64,000 nucleotides of DNA from Corynebacterium sp. p3-SID1145. Its GTDB lineage: Bacteria > Actinomycetota > Actinomycetes > Mycobacteriales > Mycobacteriaceae. Numbering within the stretch: position 1 is the first letter of the stretch; every line of letters starts with the position of its first letter. The DNA lies in the NCBI GenBank assembly GCA_025144245.1, contig JALXXC010000005.1, forward strand, positions 117,742 to 181,741, in the 5' to 3' direction. Below, in pieces: positions 20,706 through 30,970 of this stretch. The position numbers and the translations under genes are program-made. The notes beneath the pieces are model-generated. The model saw only the letters and a list, made by a program, of their open reading frames with translations. It was not told where the DNA came from and searched no databases.

Positions 20706-20721
20706 GTGCAAGTAAATGCAC
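20706..20721. promoter_or_regulatory. Perfect 5-6-5 inverted repeat upstream of the phosphodiesterase gene
   Basis: GTGCA and TGCAC arms around AGTAAA, located 31-46 bp before the start codon. The geometry fits a dimeric regulator such as a CRP/FNR or GntR type; identity unknown. Confidence 0.35.
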
Positions 20722-20812
20722 TGCCCGATGGTAGAGATCCGGCCGGGGGAGCGCCGTGCAGTGTTCAGACATGCCGATGTGTTCCGAACCGGCACGCTCT
20801 AGTGAGGGGGGG

Positions 20813-21541
20813 CTACTGGGCCGGGGAGAACGCGTCCTCGGCGACGAAGAGGGTGGTCTCCGCGAGAGCCGGCACTCGGGTGACGGGCCACTCGTCGGAC
20901 GGTTCGCCGTCGACGAGGTGGCTGATTGCCTCGGCTTTTTCGGAGCCGGAGACGAGCAGCCAGACTTCCTTCGCTCGGGCGACAGCAGGCAGCGTCAAGG
21001 TGATGCGCTCCGCGGGCGGCTTCGGGGAATCGTAGACGCCGACGACGAGCTTCTCCTCTTCGTCCAGCGCCGCGGAGGAGGGGAACAGGGAGTTGATGTG
21101 GCCGTCGGGGCCCATGCCGAGCAGGTGCAGGTCAAACCCGCGCGGGGCGTGCTGCTGGATGGCGTTGGAGTAGTACGCAGCCGTGTCGTCGAGCGGAAGG
21201 TTTCCAGGGCGGTAGCCGTGGATGTTCGGCTCGGGAATATTCACGTGGTTGAGCAAGGCGTAGCGGGCCTGGCCCTCATTCGAGTCCGGGTCGTAGACGG
21301 GGACGTTGCGCTCGTCGCCGAAGAAGACGTGGATGCGGGACCAGTCGAGGTTTTTAGCGCGCACGAGGCGGGAGAGGAGCTTGATGCCGGCGCCGCCGCC
21401 GGTGAAGACTACGCGCGCGATACCGTCCCCGTGCACACCGCCGGTGTCGGAGGTGATGATCTCGGTGACGGTGTCGATGAAGCGGGAGGAGGCTTCGTCG
21501 ATAAGCACATCGAGATTGGGGACGTTTTCGACGGTAATCAT
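20813..21541 (-). CDS. pgl: 6-phosphogluconolactonase
   Basis: Second step of the oxidative pentose-phosphate pathway. Family motifs: TGGGAG, the FFGDERNVP segment and the LLGMGPDGHINSLFP segment. 242 aa, RBS AAGGAG, 37 bp after opcA. It is the last gene of the tkt-tal-zwf-opcA-pgl run. An exact dispersed 11-mer lies at 21496-21506. Confidence 0.94.
   Translation of the reverse strand: MITVENVPNLDVLIDEASSRFIDTVTEIITSDTGGVHGDGIARVVFTGGGAGIKLLSRLVRAKNLDWSRIHVFFGDERNVPVYDPDSNEGQARYALLNHVNIPEPNIHGYRPGNLPLDDTAAYYSNAIQQHAPRGFDLHLLGMGPDGHINSLFPSSAALDEEEKLVVGVYDSPKPPAERITLTLPAVARAKEVWLLVSGSEKAEAISHLVDGEPSDEWPVTRVPALAETTLFVAEDAFSPAQ
21496..21506 (-). repeat. Dispersed 11-mer GCTTATCGACG
   Basis: Exact copy inside pgl, read as Leu-Ile-Asp. 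Confidence 0.9.
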
Positions 21542-21578
21542 TGCTATCGCTCCTTCAAAAACTGGCTATCTTATGACT

Positions 21579-22514
21579 CTAGACAAAATTCACTTCTGAC
21601 AGTGACCGCAGCGCCTGCGAGTACGCCCAGTCGGGGTCGAGGTGACGGAGTTCCTCGGACAAGCAGTCGGCGTCGCTGCGCGTGCTCATGGCGACGAACG
21701 AGTCAGGTAGCCCCGGGGCCTGCACGCGGAGGGTCTTGTCGTCCTTGACGCTCACGCACACTGGCCCGGAGGCGCGCTGCAAGGATAGACGGCGGACGGG
21801 GAACAGACGGGAGGGCTCGGACTTGGTGGTTTCGCTGCAGATCCGGTTGACCGGCGCGTCGAGGGCCGACACCAGCCACGCCGCGGCGATATCGACGCTC
21901 GGGTCATCTGCGGGACCATCGATTTCCACGGAGGTGACGGGTTCGTGGGGGTAGCGGTCGAGCGCGGAGGCGACGACGCCGCGCCAGTGCGTGATGCGGG
22001 ACCACAGCATGTCGGAGTCGCCAGGGCAGTAACCGTTGGCCAGGCGCATGAGGGTGTTGCCGTCGACGTTTTCCCGGGCGTTCGTGATGCGGCGGTGCGC
22101 GAGCTGCCCGAGCGGGTGCTCGGAGGGGCGTGCGGGAGCGGTCGACGGCCACCACGCGACAACGGGGGTGTCCGGCAGCAAAAGAGGCGTGACGACGGAT
22201 GCGAGGTTATTCGCCAACTCCCCGTGCAAGTCCATCACGATGATCTCCGATGCCCCGGCGTCATCTGCGAGGATGGCCTGGGCGTCGAGGACGTTTTCCC
22301 CTTCGGGGTTGCCGGTGATCAGCATGAGCACGCGTGAAGGGTGCTCATGGGAGGCGGTGCGGACGTGGTCGAGGATGGATTCCACGTCGTCGTGGATGTC
22401 GGCGACGACGATGAGGGTGAGCACGCGACCGGTGGCCAGGGAGTAGTTCTCTTGGGTGTCCAGCAGCAGTTTCGTGATCTTGCGCGTGGACGTGTCGGAC
22501 ATGGTGATGATCAT
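21579..22514 (-). CDS. opcA: Glucose-6-phosphate dehydrogenase assembly protein OpcA
   Basis: OpcA stabilises or activates Zwf; it is found in cyanobacteria and actinobacteria and sits next to zwf here. The N-terminus and the TGRVLTLIVV segment resemble corynebacterial OpcA, which supports ATG 22514. The segment VVAWWPSTAP is characteristic. 311 aa, 24 bp after zwf. Confidence 0.9.
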   Translation of the reverse strand: MIITMSDTSTRKITKLLLDTQENYSLATGRVLTLIVVADIHDDVESILDHVRTASHEHPSRVLMLITGNPEGENVLDAQAILADDAGASEIIVMDLHGELANNLASVVTPLLLPDTPVVAWWPSTAPARPSEHPLGQLAHRRITNARENVDGNTLMRLANGYCPGDSDMLWSRITHWRGVVASALDRYPHEPVTSVEIDGPADDPSVDIAAAWLVSALDAPVNRICSETTKSEPSRLFPVRRLSLQRASGPVCVSVKDDKTLRVQAPGLPDSFVAMSTRSDADCLSEELRHLDPDWAYSQALRSLSEVNFV

Positions 22515-22538
22515 GTGTGACTCTTCTCCTGCGGAGGA

Positions 22539-24080
22539 CTAGGGGCGGCGCCAGGTGCGTCCGTGGGCAGCCATCATTTGGTCGGCGGTTGCCGGGCCCC
22601 AGGTGCCGGCGGCGTATTCGTCGGGGCGGCCGTTGGCGGCCCAGTAATCGAGGATGGGGTCGAGGATCTCCCAGCTTCGTTCGACTTCGGAGGCGGTGGG
22701 GAAGAGGCCGGTTTCGTCGAGAAGCGCGTCGAGGATGAGGCGCTCGTACGCTTCCGGCGACTCTTCGGTGAAGGCCTCGGTGTAGGAGAAGTCCATGTTG
22801 ACGTCGCGGACTTCCATGGTGGAGCCGGGGACCTTGGAGCCGAAGCGCAGCAGGATTCCCTCGTCCGGCTGCACGCGGATGACGAGGGTGTTGGCGCCGA
22901 GCTGACTGGTCAACCCCGGGCCGAATGCCTCGTGGGGCGCTTTCTTGAATACGAGGGCGATCTCGGTGACGCGACGGCCGAGGCGTTTTCCGGTGCGCAG
23001 GTAGAACGGCACGCCCGCCCAGCGGCGGGAATTCACGCCGAGGGTGCACGCGGCGTAGGTTTCGGTGGTGGACTCGGGGTCGAAGCCCTCTTCCTCACGC
23101 AGCCCGACAACCTGTTCCGAGCCCTGCCATCCGGCGGTGTACTGGCCGCGGGCGGTGGTTTCCTCGAACGGGCCGATGGGCTTGGTGGCGCGCAGGATCT
23201 TGAGCTTCTCGTAGCGCAGCTGGCGGGGCGAGAAGGAGACAGGCTCATCCATGGCCACCAGGGCAAGGAGCTGGAGGAGGTGGTTCTGGATCACATCGCG
23301 GGCAGCGCCGATGCCGTCGTAGTAGCCGGCGCGGCCGCCGAGCCCGATGTCTTCGGCCATGGTGATCTGGACGTGGTCGACGAATTGGGCGTTCCACAGC
23401 GGTTCGAACATCTGGTTGGCGAACCGCATGGCCAGGATGTTCTGGACGGTCTCTTTGCCGAGGTAGTGGTCGATGCGGAACACGGCGCGCTCGGGGAAGA
23501 CGGAGTTGATCGTCTCGTTGAGCTCGCGGGCGGTGGCGAGGTTGTGGCCGAAGGGCTTTTCGATGATTACGCGCCGCCACTGCCCCTCGGACGCTTGCGC
23601 CATGCCGGTGCGGTCGAGCTGGTCGATGACGTTGGCGAAGTAGTCCGGCGGCACGGACAAGTAGAAGGCCCAGTTGCCGGCGGTGCCACGCGTGGCGTCC
23701 ATGTGCTTGAGCAGGTCGGCCATGCTGTCGAAGGCTTCGTCGTCGTCGAAGGCGCCTTGGACGAAGTGCATGCCTTCGGCGAGGCGGGACCAGACGTGCT
23801 CGTCGAAGTCGGTGCGAGCACCGGCCTCGACCTGCTCGCGGACGTAGGACTCGAAATCTTCTTTCGACCAGGGGCGTCGGCCGAAGCCAACGAGCGTGAA
23901 ACCGGCGGGCAGGAGACCGCGGTAGGCGAGGTCGTAGATGGCGGGAAGGAGCTTCCGTTTGGCCAGGTCGCCGGTCACGCCGAAAATGACCATGCCGGAC
24001 GGCCCGGCGATCCGCGGCAGCCGCCGGTCAGCGTGGTCGCGGAGGGGATTCTTCCATTCTTCGGGTGCCAGATTCGACAC
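22539..24080 (-). CDS. zwf: Glucose-6-phosphate 1-dehydrogenase
   Basis: First and NADPH-producing step of the pentose-phosphate pathway. Rossmann motif [14 protein letters not shown], the substrate-binding RIDHYLGKE with catalytic His, and [10 protein letters not shown] are intact. 513 aa, GTG start as in C. glutamicum. The enzyme works with OpcA encoded next. Confidence 0.96.
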   Translation of the reverse strand: MSNLAPEEWKNPLRDHADRRLPRIAGPSGMVIFGVTGDLAKRKLLPAIYDLAYRGLLPAGFTLVGFGRRPWSKEDFESYVREQVEAGARTDFDEHVWSRLAEGMHFVQGAFDDDEAFDSMADLLKHMDATRGTAGNWAFYLSVPPDYFANVIDQLDRTGMAQASEGQWRRVIIEKPFGHNLATARELNETINSVFPERAVFRIDHYLGKETVQNILAMRFANQMFEPLWNAQFVDHVQITMAEDIGLGGRAGYYDGIGAARDVIQNHLLQLLALVAMDEPVSFSPRQLRYEKLKILRATKPIGPFEETTARGQYTAGWQGSEQVVGLREEEGFDPESTTETYAACTLGVNSRRWAGVPFYLRTGKRLGRRVTEIALVFKKAPHEAFGPGLTSQLGANTLVIRVQPDEGILLRFGSKVPGSTMEVRDVNMDFSYTEAFTEESPEAYERLILDALLDETGLFPTASEVERSWEILDPILDYWAANGRPDEYAAGTWGPATADQMMAAHGRTWRRP

Positions 24081-24145
24081 AGGCGTGGGCCTTTCGTCTG
24101 GTGGGCGGTGGTGCGCCGCGAAGTGGGTACCGTCGCGGCTACATG

Positions 24146-24176
24146 GTCAATTAAGAAGATTAAACCTTAAATTGAC
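24146..24176. promoter_or_regulatory. AT-rich inverted repeat between tal and zwf
   Basis: GTCAATTAAG (24146-24155) and CTTAAATTGAC (24166-24176) form an imperfect inverted repeat in a strongly AT-rich patch within a GC-rich genome. It lies in the 116-bp tal-zwf gap and may be an operator or a processing hairpin. Confidence 0.4.
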
Positions 24177-24196
24177 GGCCGCGATGAAGGAATCGG

Positions 24197-25273
24197 CTAT
24201 TTCAGGTTCTCGAGCATAGAATCGAGCAGTTCTTGCCAGGCGTCGACGAACTTGTCGACGCCTTCGCGTTCGAGGACGGCGACGACGTCGTCAAGCTCGA
24301 TGCCGACTGCGGCGAGCTGCTCGAAGACCGTGCGCGCCTCGTCGGCGGTTCCGGTGAGGGTGTCTCCGTGCACGTTGTCGCCGTTGAGGACGGCGTCGAT
24401 GGTCGGCTCCGGCATGGTGTTGACGGTGTCCGGCCCGGCGAGCTCGGTGACGTACATGTCGGCGGGGTAGTCCGGATTCTTCACACCAGTCGACGCCCAC
24501 AGGGGGCGCTGCTTGTTCGCGCCCTCTGGGAGGTCGCCGAGGGAATCGAGGAAGAGCTGGTACGCCAGATGCGCGTTGGCGATGCCGGCTTTGCCCTTGA
24601 TCGCGCGGGCTTCGTCGGTGCCGATGGCGTCGAGGCGGTTGTCCACCTCGGTGTCCATGCGGGAGACGAAGAAGGAAGCGACGGAGTGGATCGCGGACAC
24701 GTCGTGGCCGTTGGCGGCGGCCTGCTCGATGCCGGCGACGTAGGCGTCGATGACCTGCTTGTAGCGCTCGACGGAGAAGATCAGAGTCACGTTGACCGAG
24801 ATGCCCTCGGCGAGCGCCTGCGTGATCGCGGGCAGGGAGGCGTCGGTGGCGGGGATCTTGATCATCACATTGGGGCGGTCGACGAGCGCCCAGAGTTCTT
24901 TCGCGTGGGCGACGGTAGCTGCTTCGTCGTCGGCGTGGCGCGGGTCGACCTCGATGGACACGCGGCCGTCCTGTCCGCCAGTGGCGTCGTAGACGTCGCG
25001 GAAGAGGTCGCAGGCATCCTGGACGTCCTTGACGCTCATTGCGTAGACGGCTTCGTCGACGCCGACCTTGCCAGCTTTGAGTTCGGCGATTTGTTCGTCG
25101 TAGGCGGTGCCGGACGACATGGCTTTGGCGAAAATCGCCGGGTTGGTGGTCACGCCGGCCAGCGATTTCGCGGCTTTGATCTCGGCGAGGTTGCCCGACA
25201 CGATGCGCTCGCGCGACAGGTCGTCGAGCCAGGTGGAGGTGCCGGCTTCAGCAAGACGGTCAATTGCGGTCAT
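24197..25273 (-). CDS. tal: Transaldolase
   Basis: Transfers dihydroxyacetone units between sugar phosphates. TTNPAIF and the Schiff-base Lys in MIKIPAT are present. 358 aa, the longer actinobacterial type. RBS AAGGAG. It follows tkt by 47 bp; that gap contains an exact dispersed 11-mer (25296-25306). Confidence 0.95.
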   Translation of the reverse strand: MTAIDRLAEAGTSTWLDDLSRERIVSGNLAEIKAAKSLAGVTTNPAIFAKAMSSGTAYDEQIAELKAGKVGVDEAVYAMSVKDVQDACDLFRDVYDATGGQDGRVSIEVDPRHADDEAATVAHAKELWALVDRPNVMIKIPATDASLPAITQALAEGISVNVTLIFSVERYKQVIDAYVAGIEQAAANGHDVSAIHSVASFFVSRMDTEVDNRLDAIGTDEARAIKGKAGIANAHLAYQLFLDSLGDLPEGANKQRPLWASTGVKNPDYPADMYVTELAGPDTVNTMPEPTIDAVLNGDNVHGDTLTGTADEARTVFEQLAAVGIELDDVVAVLEREGVDKFVDAWQELLDSMLENLK

Positions 25274-25295
25274 GGGTAGCTCCTTTTCGTTTTTC

Positions 25296-25306
25296 GCTTA
25301 TCGACG
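25296..25306 (+). repeat. Dispersed 11-mer GCTTATCGACG
   Basis: Exact intergenic copy between tal and tkt. Confidence 0.9.
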
Positions 25307-25320
25307 TTTCCCTGATTCCC

Positions 25321-27534
25321 TTACACCCCGTCCCCGCGCACCGGGCCGCGCTGCGGGTCGGCGGCGGAATCCGCGGTGCCGGTGCGCACGGAGTCGAGGG
25401 ATTCGCGGGCGGCGGCGACGACGGCATCGGTGGTGAAGCCGAAGCGCTCGAAGAGTTCGGCACCGGGTGCAGACGCGCCGAAGTGCTCGAGGGAGATGTT
25501 GCGGCCTTGGTCGCCGGTGAAGCGGAACCACGGCATGGCCACGCCTGCTTCGACAGAGACGCGGGCGAGCACGTCGCGCGGGATGACCTCGTCGATGTAG
25601 GAGCGGTCCTGCTGCAGGAACCAGTCCATCGACGGCATGGACACGACCCGGGTGGCGATACCGTCGGCTTCGAGGACCTTGGCCGCCTCAACGGCGTACT
25701 GCACCTCGGAGCCGGAGCCCATGAGGATGACGTCGGGGGTGCCGTTGGATGCCTCGACGAGCACGTAGGCACCGCGGGCGACACCGTCGATGGCCTTCTC
25801 CTTGGTGCCTTCGAGCACCGGCAGGTTCTGGCGGGACAGGGCGAGAGCCTTCGGCTGCGGGTCCGCCTCGAGGGCGGCCTTCCAAGCGGCGGCGGTCTCG
25901 TTGGCGTCGGCCGGGCGGATCACGGCGAGGTCCGGGATGGCGCGCAAAGCGGTGAGCGTTTCGACCGGCTGGTGGGTCGGGCCGTCTTCACCGAGGCCGA
26001 TGGAGTCGTGGGTGAAGACGTAGTAGCCGTCGATACCGGACAGAGCCGCGACGCGGATGGACGGGTAGAGGTACTCGGAGAAGATCAGGAAGGTGCCGCC
26101 GTAGACGCGGGTGTTGCCGTGCAGGGCGATGCCGTTCATGATCGCGCCCATGGCGTGTTCGCGAATGCCGAAGTGCAGGTTACGTCCGTACGGGTGCGCG
26201 GTGAACATGTCGGTGGAGATCGCCTCCGGCCCGAAGGACGGCTCGCCCTTGATCAGCGTGTTGTTGGAGCCGGCCAGGTCGGCGGAACCGCCCCACAGTT
26301 CGGGCAGGGTCTTCGCCAGAGCCTGAATGGAGGCCTCGGAGGCCTTGCGGGTAGCCAGGCCCTTCTCGTCGGGCTCCCAAGTCGGCAGCTCGTCGGCCCA
26401 GCCTTCCGGCAGTTCGCGGGCGGAGAGGCGGTCCAGGAGGGCCTTGTGGTCGGGGTGGGAGGAGGCCCAGGCGTCGAAAAGCTTCTGCCATTCGGCGTGG
26501 ACCTGTGCGCCGCGCTCGACGAGCCGGCGGGTGTGCGAGAGGACGCTCTCCTCGGCGGGGAACGCGGCATCCGTGTCGAAACCGAGGACCTCCTTGACCG
26601 CCGCGACCTCGTCCGCGCCAAGCGCTGCGCCGTGGGCGGCGCCAGTGTTCATCATGTTCGGGGCGGGGTAGCCAATGACCGTCTTGACACGGATCATGGT
26701 CGGCTTCGAGGTCTCAGCCTGAGCCTTCTCGACGGCCGCCAGAATCGCAGTCACGTCCTCACCGGACTCGACGGTGAGCGTCTGCCAGCCGTACGCCTCG
26801 TAGCGGGCGAGCACGTCCTCGTTGAAGGCGATCTGGGTGTCGTCCTCGATGGAGATGCGGTTGTCGTCCCAGAAAGCGATCAGGTTGCCCAGTTGCTGGG
26901 TGCCCGCGAGGGAGCTGGCCTCGCTGGTCACGCCCTCTTGGAGGTCGCCATCGCCGGCAATGACGTAAATGAAGTGGTCGAACGGGGACTCGCCGGGAGC
27001 GGCATCGGGGTCGAACAGACCGCGCTCGCGGCGGGATGCCATCGCCATACCGACAGCCGAGGCCAGACCCTGGCCGAGCGGGCCCGTGGTGATCTCCACG
27101 CCGTCAGTGTGGTTGTACTCCGGGTGGCCCGGAGTCTTTGCGCCCCAGGTGCGCAGGGACTTCAGGTCCTCGAGCTCGAGGCCGAAGCCGCCCAAGTAGA
27201 GCTGGATGTACTGCGTCAGCGACGAGTGGCCGTTGGACAGCACGAAACGGTCGCGCCCGATCCACCGCGGCTCTGCCGGGTCGTGGCGCATGACACGCTG
27301 GTAGAGGGTGTAGGCCAGCGGTGCCAGGGACATCGCCGTGCCGGGGTGGCCGGAGCCGCAGTTCTCGACGGCATCGGCGGCGAGAACGCGCGCGGTGTCG
27401 ACTGCGCGGCTGTCCTCTGCGGTCCAGTCCTCCGGGTAGCGGGCCACGGTCATGGCCTGCAGCTCGACGGGGAGGGACGCGGCGGCATCGGAAACGCCGG
27501 TCGCCTGGGAAGAGTTCTCGGAAGAGGTAGTCAC
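25321..27534 (-). CDS. tkt: Transketolase
   Basis: TPP-dependent transfer of two-carbon units. Motifs GSGHPGTAMSLAP, the TPP/metal site GDGDLQEG, and the segment NLHFGIREHAMG are intact. I chose GTG 27534, preceded at 5 nt by GAGG, giving 737 aa; an in-frame codon at 27582 has no ribosome site. First gene of the pentose-phosphate run. A T-variant of the dispersed motif lies at 26472-26482. Confidence 0.94.
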   Translation of the reverse strand: MTTSSENSSQATGVSDAAASLPVELQAMTVARYPEDWTAEDSRAVDTARVLAADAVENCGSGHPGTAMSLAPLAYTLYQRVMRHDPAEPRWIGRDRFVLSNGHSSLTQYIQLYLGGFGLELEDLKSLRTWGAKTPGHPEYNHTDGVEITTGPLGQGLASAVGMAMASRRERGLFDPDAAPGESPFDHFIYVIAGDGDLQEGVTSEASSLAGTQQLGNLIAFWDDNRISIEDDTQIAFNEDVLARYEAYGWQTLTVESGEDVTAILAAVEKAQAETSKPTMIRVKTVIGYPAPNMMNTGAAHGAALGADEVAAVKEVLGFDTDAAFPAEESVLSHTRRLVERGAQVHAEWQKLFDAWASSHPDHKALLDRLSARELPEGWADELPTWEPDEKGLATRKASEASIQALAKTLPELWGGSADLAGSNNTLIKGEPSFGPEAISTDMFTAHPYGRNLHFGIREHAMGAIMNGIALHGNTRVYGGTFLIFSEYLYPSIRVAALSGIDGYYVFTHDSIGLGEDGPTHQPVETLTALRAIPDLAVIRPADANETAAAWKAALEADPQPKALALSRQNLPVLEGTKEKAIDGVARGAYVLVEASNGTPDVILMGSGSEVQYAVEAAKVLEADGIATRVVSMPSMDWFLQQDRSYIDEVIPRDVLARVSVEAGVAMPWFRFTGDQGRNISLEHFGASAPGAELFERFGFTTDAVVAAARESLDSVRTGTADSAADPQRGPVRGDGV

Positions 27535-27616
27535 AGTGTCCTCGCTTAGCAGTGTGTCGGAGCTAACTAACTCTTTACACACTAGTGGTATTCGGTGGGC
27601 GGGGATCGCGGTGGGT

Positions 27617-28825
27617 TCAGTCGAGGTAGTCGACGACCTCGACCTCGGTGTACGTGTTCATCAGTGCGGTGATGTCGGCTTTGGCAGCATCGGGGTCGAC
27701 CCAGCCGAGGGAGGCGGCGTCGGCAAGCGGGACGACCTTGTACTCGCTGGTCTGAGGCTTGCCGACGGTGTAGGTGGGCATGAAACGGATCTTGTCCAGC
27801 GAAAGAGTGCCGTCGGTGTGGTGGGTGATGGTGTATTCGCCGATGCCGCCGTACTTAGTTTGCTCGTCGTACTGGCCGTGGAGGAAATTGCCGTGCGAGA
27901 ACCAGACGCCCAGACCCGGCTCGTTGTCCGGGTACCGCTGGAACGGCTCGAGAACGTGCGGGTGTCCCGCGAGAACGAAGTCGGCACCGGCGTTACGTGC
28001 GGTGTCAGCCGCGTCGATCTGCGATTGGACGGGCAGTGATTCGTATTCTTCGCCGGCGTGAAGGTTGACGACGAGAATGTCGACGTCGTCACGCAGCTTA
28101 GCGATATCGCGCTTCATCAGCTCCGGATCAATGAGATTCACGGCGTGTTCCTGTCCGGCCGGCACCGGGATCCCGTTCGTGCCGTAGGTGTAGCCGAGGA
28201 AGCCCACCTTTAGCCCGTTGCGCTCGATCACGCGCGGGGTCGCCCGGTCCTCAGGGGAAGCGAAGCTGCCCATGTACAACATTCCGCGCTCGCGCAGATT
28301 GCTTGTCGACGCCTCAACTCCCTCCGGCCCCCGATCCATCGAGTGGTTTGTGGCGTTGTTGACGATGTCCACCCCCGCACCTTTCAGCGCGTCCACGATT
28401 TCAGGCGGCGAGTTGAAAGCCGGGTAACCCGACAGCTCGAATTCGGGGCCGGCGACGGGGACCTCCATATTCGCCGTGGTGATGTCCGCGTTTTCCATGT
28501 ACTTCTTCACCGGCTCGAGCATGGGGGCGAAGACGTAGCCCTGCCCGCCGTTCTGCGCCGCTCGTGCCGCAGCGTCGAAGTAGACCTCGTTGTGGATGAG
28601 GATGTCGCCGACTGAGCGGAACGTCACCGATGCTTCTTCCAGCTCCAGTGCAGCTTTGTTTTCCGAAGGATTGGGCGTGTCGGTAACGCTCGAAGATTTT
28701 GCCGAGGTGGCCTCGGTCGCGGAGTTTGAATTGGGCGCGTCAGCTTCCTCGCCGATGGTGCAGCCCGCGAGCAGAGCACCGGAGCAGAGCGCAGCGGCGA
28801 GGGTCGTGGTGAAGCGGGGATTCAT
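27617..28825 (-). CDS. CapA-family lipoprotein (metallophosphatase fold)
   Basis: 402 aa with a lipoprotein signal (lipobox LAGC at about residue 22), a Ser/Asn-rich spacer, then a CapA/PgsA-like domain: SVGDILIHNE, NNATNHSMDRG, VVNLHAGEEY, AGHPHVL and FSHGNFL. CapA-type proteins are linked to poly-gamma-glutamate capsule formation, but no capBC homologue is nearby, so substrate is unknown. It sits between tkt and ctaB, where C. glutamicum has no gene. Contains a G-variant of the dispersed motif (28311-28321). Confidence 0.82.
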   Translation of the reverse strand: MNPRFTTTLAAALCSGALLAGCTIGEEADAPNSNSATEATSAKSSSVTDTPNPSENKAALELEEASVTFRSVGDILIHNEVYFDAAARAAQNGGQGYVFAPMLEPVKKYMENADITTANMEVPVAGPEFELSGYPAFNSPPEIVDALKGAGVDIVNNATNHSMDRGPEGVEASTSNLRERGMLYMGSFASPEDRATPRVIERNGLKVGFLGYTYGTNGIPVPAGQEHAVNLIDPELMKRDIAKLRDDVDILVVNLHAGEEYESLPVQSQIDAADTARNAGADFVLAGHPHVLEPFQRYPDNEPGLGVWFSHGNFLHGQYDEQTKYGGIGEYTITHHTDGTLSLDKIRFMPTYTVGKPQTSEYKVVPLADAASLGWVDPDAAKADITALMNTYTEVEVVDYLD

Positions 28826-28922
28826 AAGTAGTTATCTAACAACATATTTGGGTGAAAAGCGCGGTAATTTCATGCCGGTGCGGGCGGGGACTAGGATGCC
28901 AAGGGCGTAGGAAAGCGGGGGA

Positions 28923-28933
28923 CGTCGATAAGC
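28923..28933 (-). repeat. Dispersed 11-mer GCTTATCGACG
   Basis: Exact intergenic copy between the capA-like gene and ctaB. Confidence 0.9.
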
Positions 28934-29002
28934 GCGGGAACTTGTGCGCGCCTTGTTACGACTAGTCCCCAGCCCAAAAACCGCGTCGAATGAGGAGTTG
29001 TG

Positions 29003-29929
29003 TTGGAGACCATCAAAGCGTACTTCGCGCTGACTAAGCCGCGAGTCATCGAGCTTTTGCTGGTCGCCGCTATTCCCGCGATGCTGCAGGCCGACCGCGG
29101 CGAAGTGCACGTCTGGCTCATCCTGGCCACGCTGTTCGGCGGCTGGATGGGTGCCGCTGCCGCGAACACGTTCAACATGGTCGTCGACTACGACATCGAC
29201 CAGAAAATGGGGCGCACCCGCGCCCGCCCGCTCGTGCGCCACACGGTGACCAGAGAACGCGCCCGCATCTTCGCGTTCGTGCTGCTCATGGCGTCGGCCT
29301 TGTGGCTCAGGGTGGTGTGCGACTCATGGCTCGCCGCGTTCTTCATCCTGCTGACGAACTGGTTCTATATTTTCGTCTACACCAAGTGGCTCAAGCGCCG
29401 CACCTGGCAAAACGTCATCTGGGGCGGTGCCGCCGGGTGTATGCCGGTGCTCGTCGGCTGGGCTGTCATCCGTGACCACGTCACCGACGGAAGCCCCGAC
29501 CACTGGTGGCAGGCGATCGTGCTGTTCATGATCATCTTCTTCTGGACTCCGCCGCACACTTGGGCGCTGGCCATGAAATACCGGGACGACTACGAGCGCG
29601 CCGAAGTTCCCATGCTGCCCGTCGTGGCGACCCCGGTGGAGACGACCCGCCAGATTGTCATCTACTCGTGGCTCACCGTGATCACGTCGCTGCTGCTCGT
29701 GCCGGCTGCGTCGTGGGTGTACTTTGCTATTGCGCTGCTGTCGGGCGGTGTGTTCTTGGTCATGGCGACGCGCCTGCACTCCGGTGTGAAGGCCGGAGGC
29801 GACGTCAAGCCGCTGAAGCTGTTCATTCTGTCGAATAACTATCTTGCGGCGTTGTTCCTCGGCTTGTCCGTTGACGCGGTCTTCGGGCTGCAAACCCTCG
29901 GGGATCTCGTCGGCGGAGGCCTCGGCTAA
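29003..29929 (+). CDS. ctaB: Protoheme IX farnesyltransferase (heme O synthase)
   Basis: UbiA-family membrane enzyme that farnesylates heme B for cytochrome aa3. The prenyl-binding Asp motif [15 protein letters not shown] and the second motif [10 protein letters not shown] are present, with about nine membrane segments in 308 aa. TTG at 29003 has the better-spaced GAGGAG; a GTG at 29000 is an alternative. Works with CtaA encoded about 1 kb downstream on the other strand. Confidence 0.93.
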   Translation: METIKAYFALTKPRVIELLLVAAIPAMLQADRGEVHVWLILATLFGGWMGAAAANTFNMVVDYDIDQKMGRTRARPLVRHTVTRERARIFAFVLLMASALWLRVVCDSWLAAFFILLTNWFYIFVYTKWLKRRTWQNVIWGGAAGCMPVLVGWAVIRDHVTDGSPDHWWQAIVLFMIIFFWTPPHTWALAMKYRDDYERAEVPMLPVVATPVETTRQIVIYSWLTVITSLLLVPAASWVYFAIALLSGGVFLVMATRLHSGVKAGGDVKPLKLFILSNNYLAALFLGLSVDAVFGLQTLGDLVGGGLG

Positions 29930-29947
29930 CTGGTCCCCGGTGAGCGG

Positions 29948-30940
29948 TTAGTCGCGCTCGCCGCGCACGCGCAGCACGATCGAACCGGTCGTCTTGCGGG
30001 ATTGGAGGTCGGCGTGGGCCTGGGCGGCATCGGCAAGCGCATAGGGCTCCTGGACGCGGATGTTGAGCGTCCCGTCGTCGATGGCGCGCACCACGGCTTG
30101 GGCGCGCATGCGGAACTCGTCGTCCGTTGCGGTGTAGGCACCGATGGATGGGCGGGTGAGGAAGATCGACCCATGGGTGTTCAGCAGCTGCGGATCGATG
30201 GGGGCCACAGGGCCGGAAGCGGCGCCGAACAGGCACACGAGACCTCGGGGCCGGACGGCCTCCAGAGACTCGTTGAAGGTGTCTTTGCCGACGCCGTCGT
30301 AGACCACATCGACCCCCCGTCCGCCGTTGCGGCGTCGCACCATCTCCGCGAGGTCGTCGCTGTAGCGGAACACCTCAGTGGCGCCGGCATCGTAAGCCAG
30401 CTGCTCCTTCTCGTCGGTGGAGACCACCGAATACACCGTGGCCCCCTGCGCGGCGGCGAGCTGCGTCAGCAGGAGACCGACGCCGCCGGCTCCCGCAGTG
30501 AGGAGGATCGTGTCGCCCTGCTGGGTGTCGCGCACACCGTAGAGCAGATAGTGGGCGGTAATGCCTTGCAGCAGCATCGTCGCGGCGACATTCGCCGGGA
30601 TCGTGTCCGGCACGGCGACGAGCCTGTTCCGGTCGACGCAGACGTACTCTGCGTAGGAGCCGGGCGCGGAATCCCAGGCGACGATCGTGCCCGGGGCGAT
30701 GTTCCCGGCGGGGTCCTCCACGACCTCGCCGCAGCCTTCCAGACCAGGGATGAACGGGAGCTCTGAGTGGTAGATCCCTTCGCGGTAGTAGGTGTCGATG
30801 TAATTGACACCCGCATAGGAGACCCTGACAAGAACCTGGTCTTGGTCAGCATCCTGGTTGCTGGAGAGGGTGGGAGTGGGGACGTCGGCAAGCGAGAGTG
30901 CCTCGGGTCCCCCGTGAGCAGTGATCTGGATAGCCTTCAT
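29948..30940 (-). CDS. qor: Quinone oxidoreductase-like protein (MDR, QOR type)
   Basis: Zinc-independent medium-chain dehydrogenase: N-terminal GroES-like domain (GVNYIDTYYREGIY) and Rossmann domain with AGAGGVGLLLTQLA. No zinc-ligand pattern is visible. Probably uses NADPH to reduce quinones. ATG 30940 chosen; the extension to 30970 is not conserved in the family. Between ctaB and ctaA as in M. tuberculosis (Rv1454c). 330 aa. Confidence 0.9.
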   Translation of the reverse strand: MKAIQITAHGGPEALSLADVPTPTLSSNQDADQDQVLVRVSYAGVNYIDTYYREGIYHSELPFIPGLEGCGEVVEDPAGNIAPGTIVAWDSAPGSYAEYVCVDRNRLVAVPDTIPANVAATMLLQGITAHYLLYGVRDTQQGDTILLTAGAGGVGLLLTQLAAAQGATVYSVVSTDEKEQLAYDAGATEVFRYSDDLAEMVRRRNGGRGVDVVYDGVGKDTFNESLEAVRPRGLVCLFGAASGPVAPIDPQLLNTHGSIFLTRPSIGAYTATDDEFRMRAQAVVRAIDDGTLNIRVQEPYALADAAQAHADLQSRKTTGSIVLRVRGERD

Positions 30941-30970
30941 ACGTTCCCAGGCTACGCGGGGGAGCGTCAC

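Noticed and set aside
25264-27549. Long open frame opposite tkt
   Set aside because: Same shadow effect; no ribosome site or recognisable domain.
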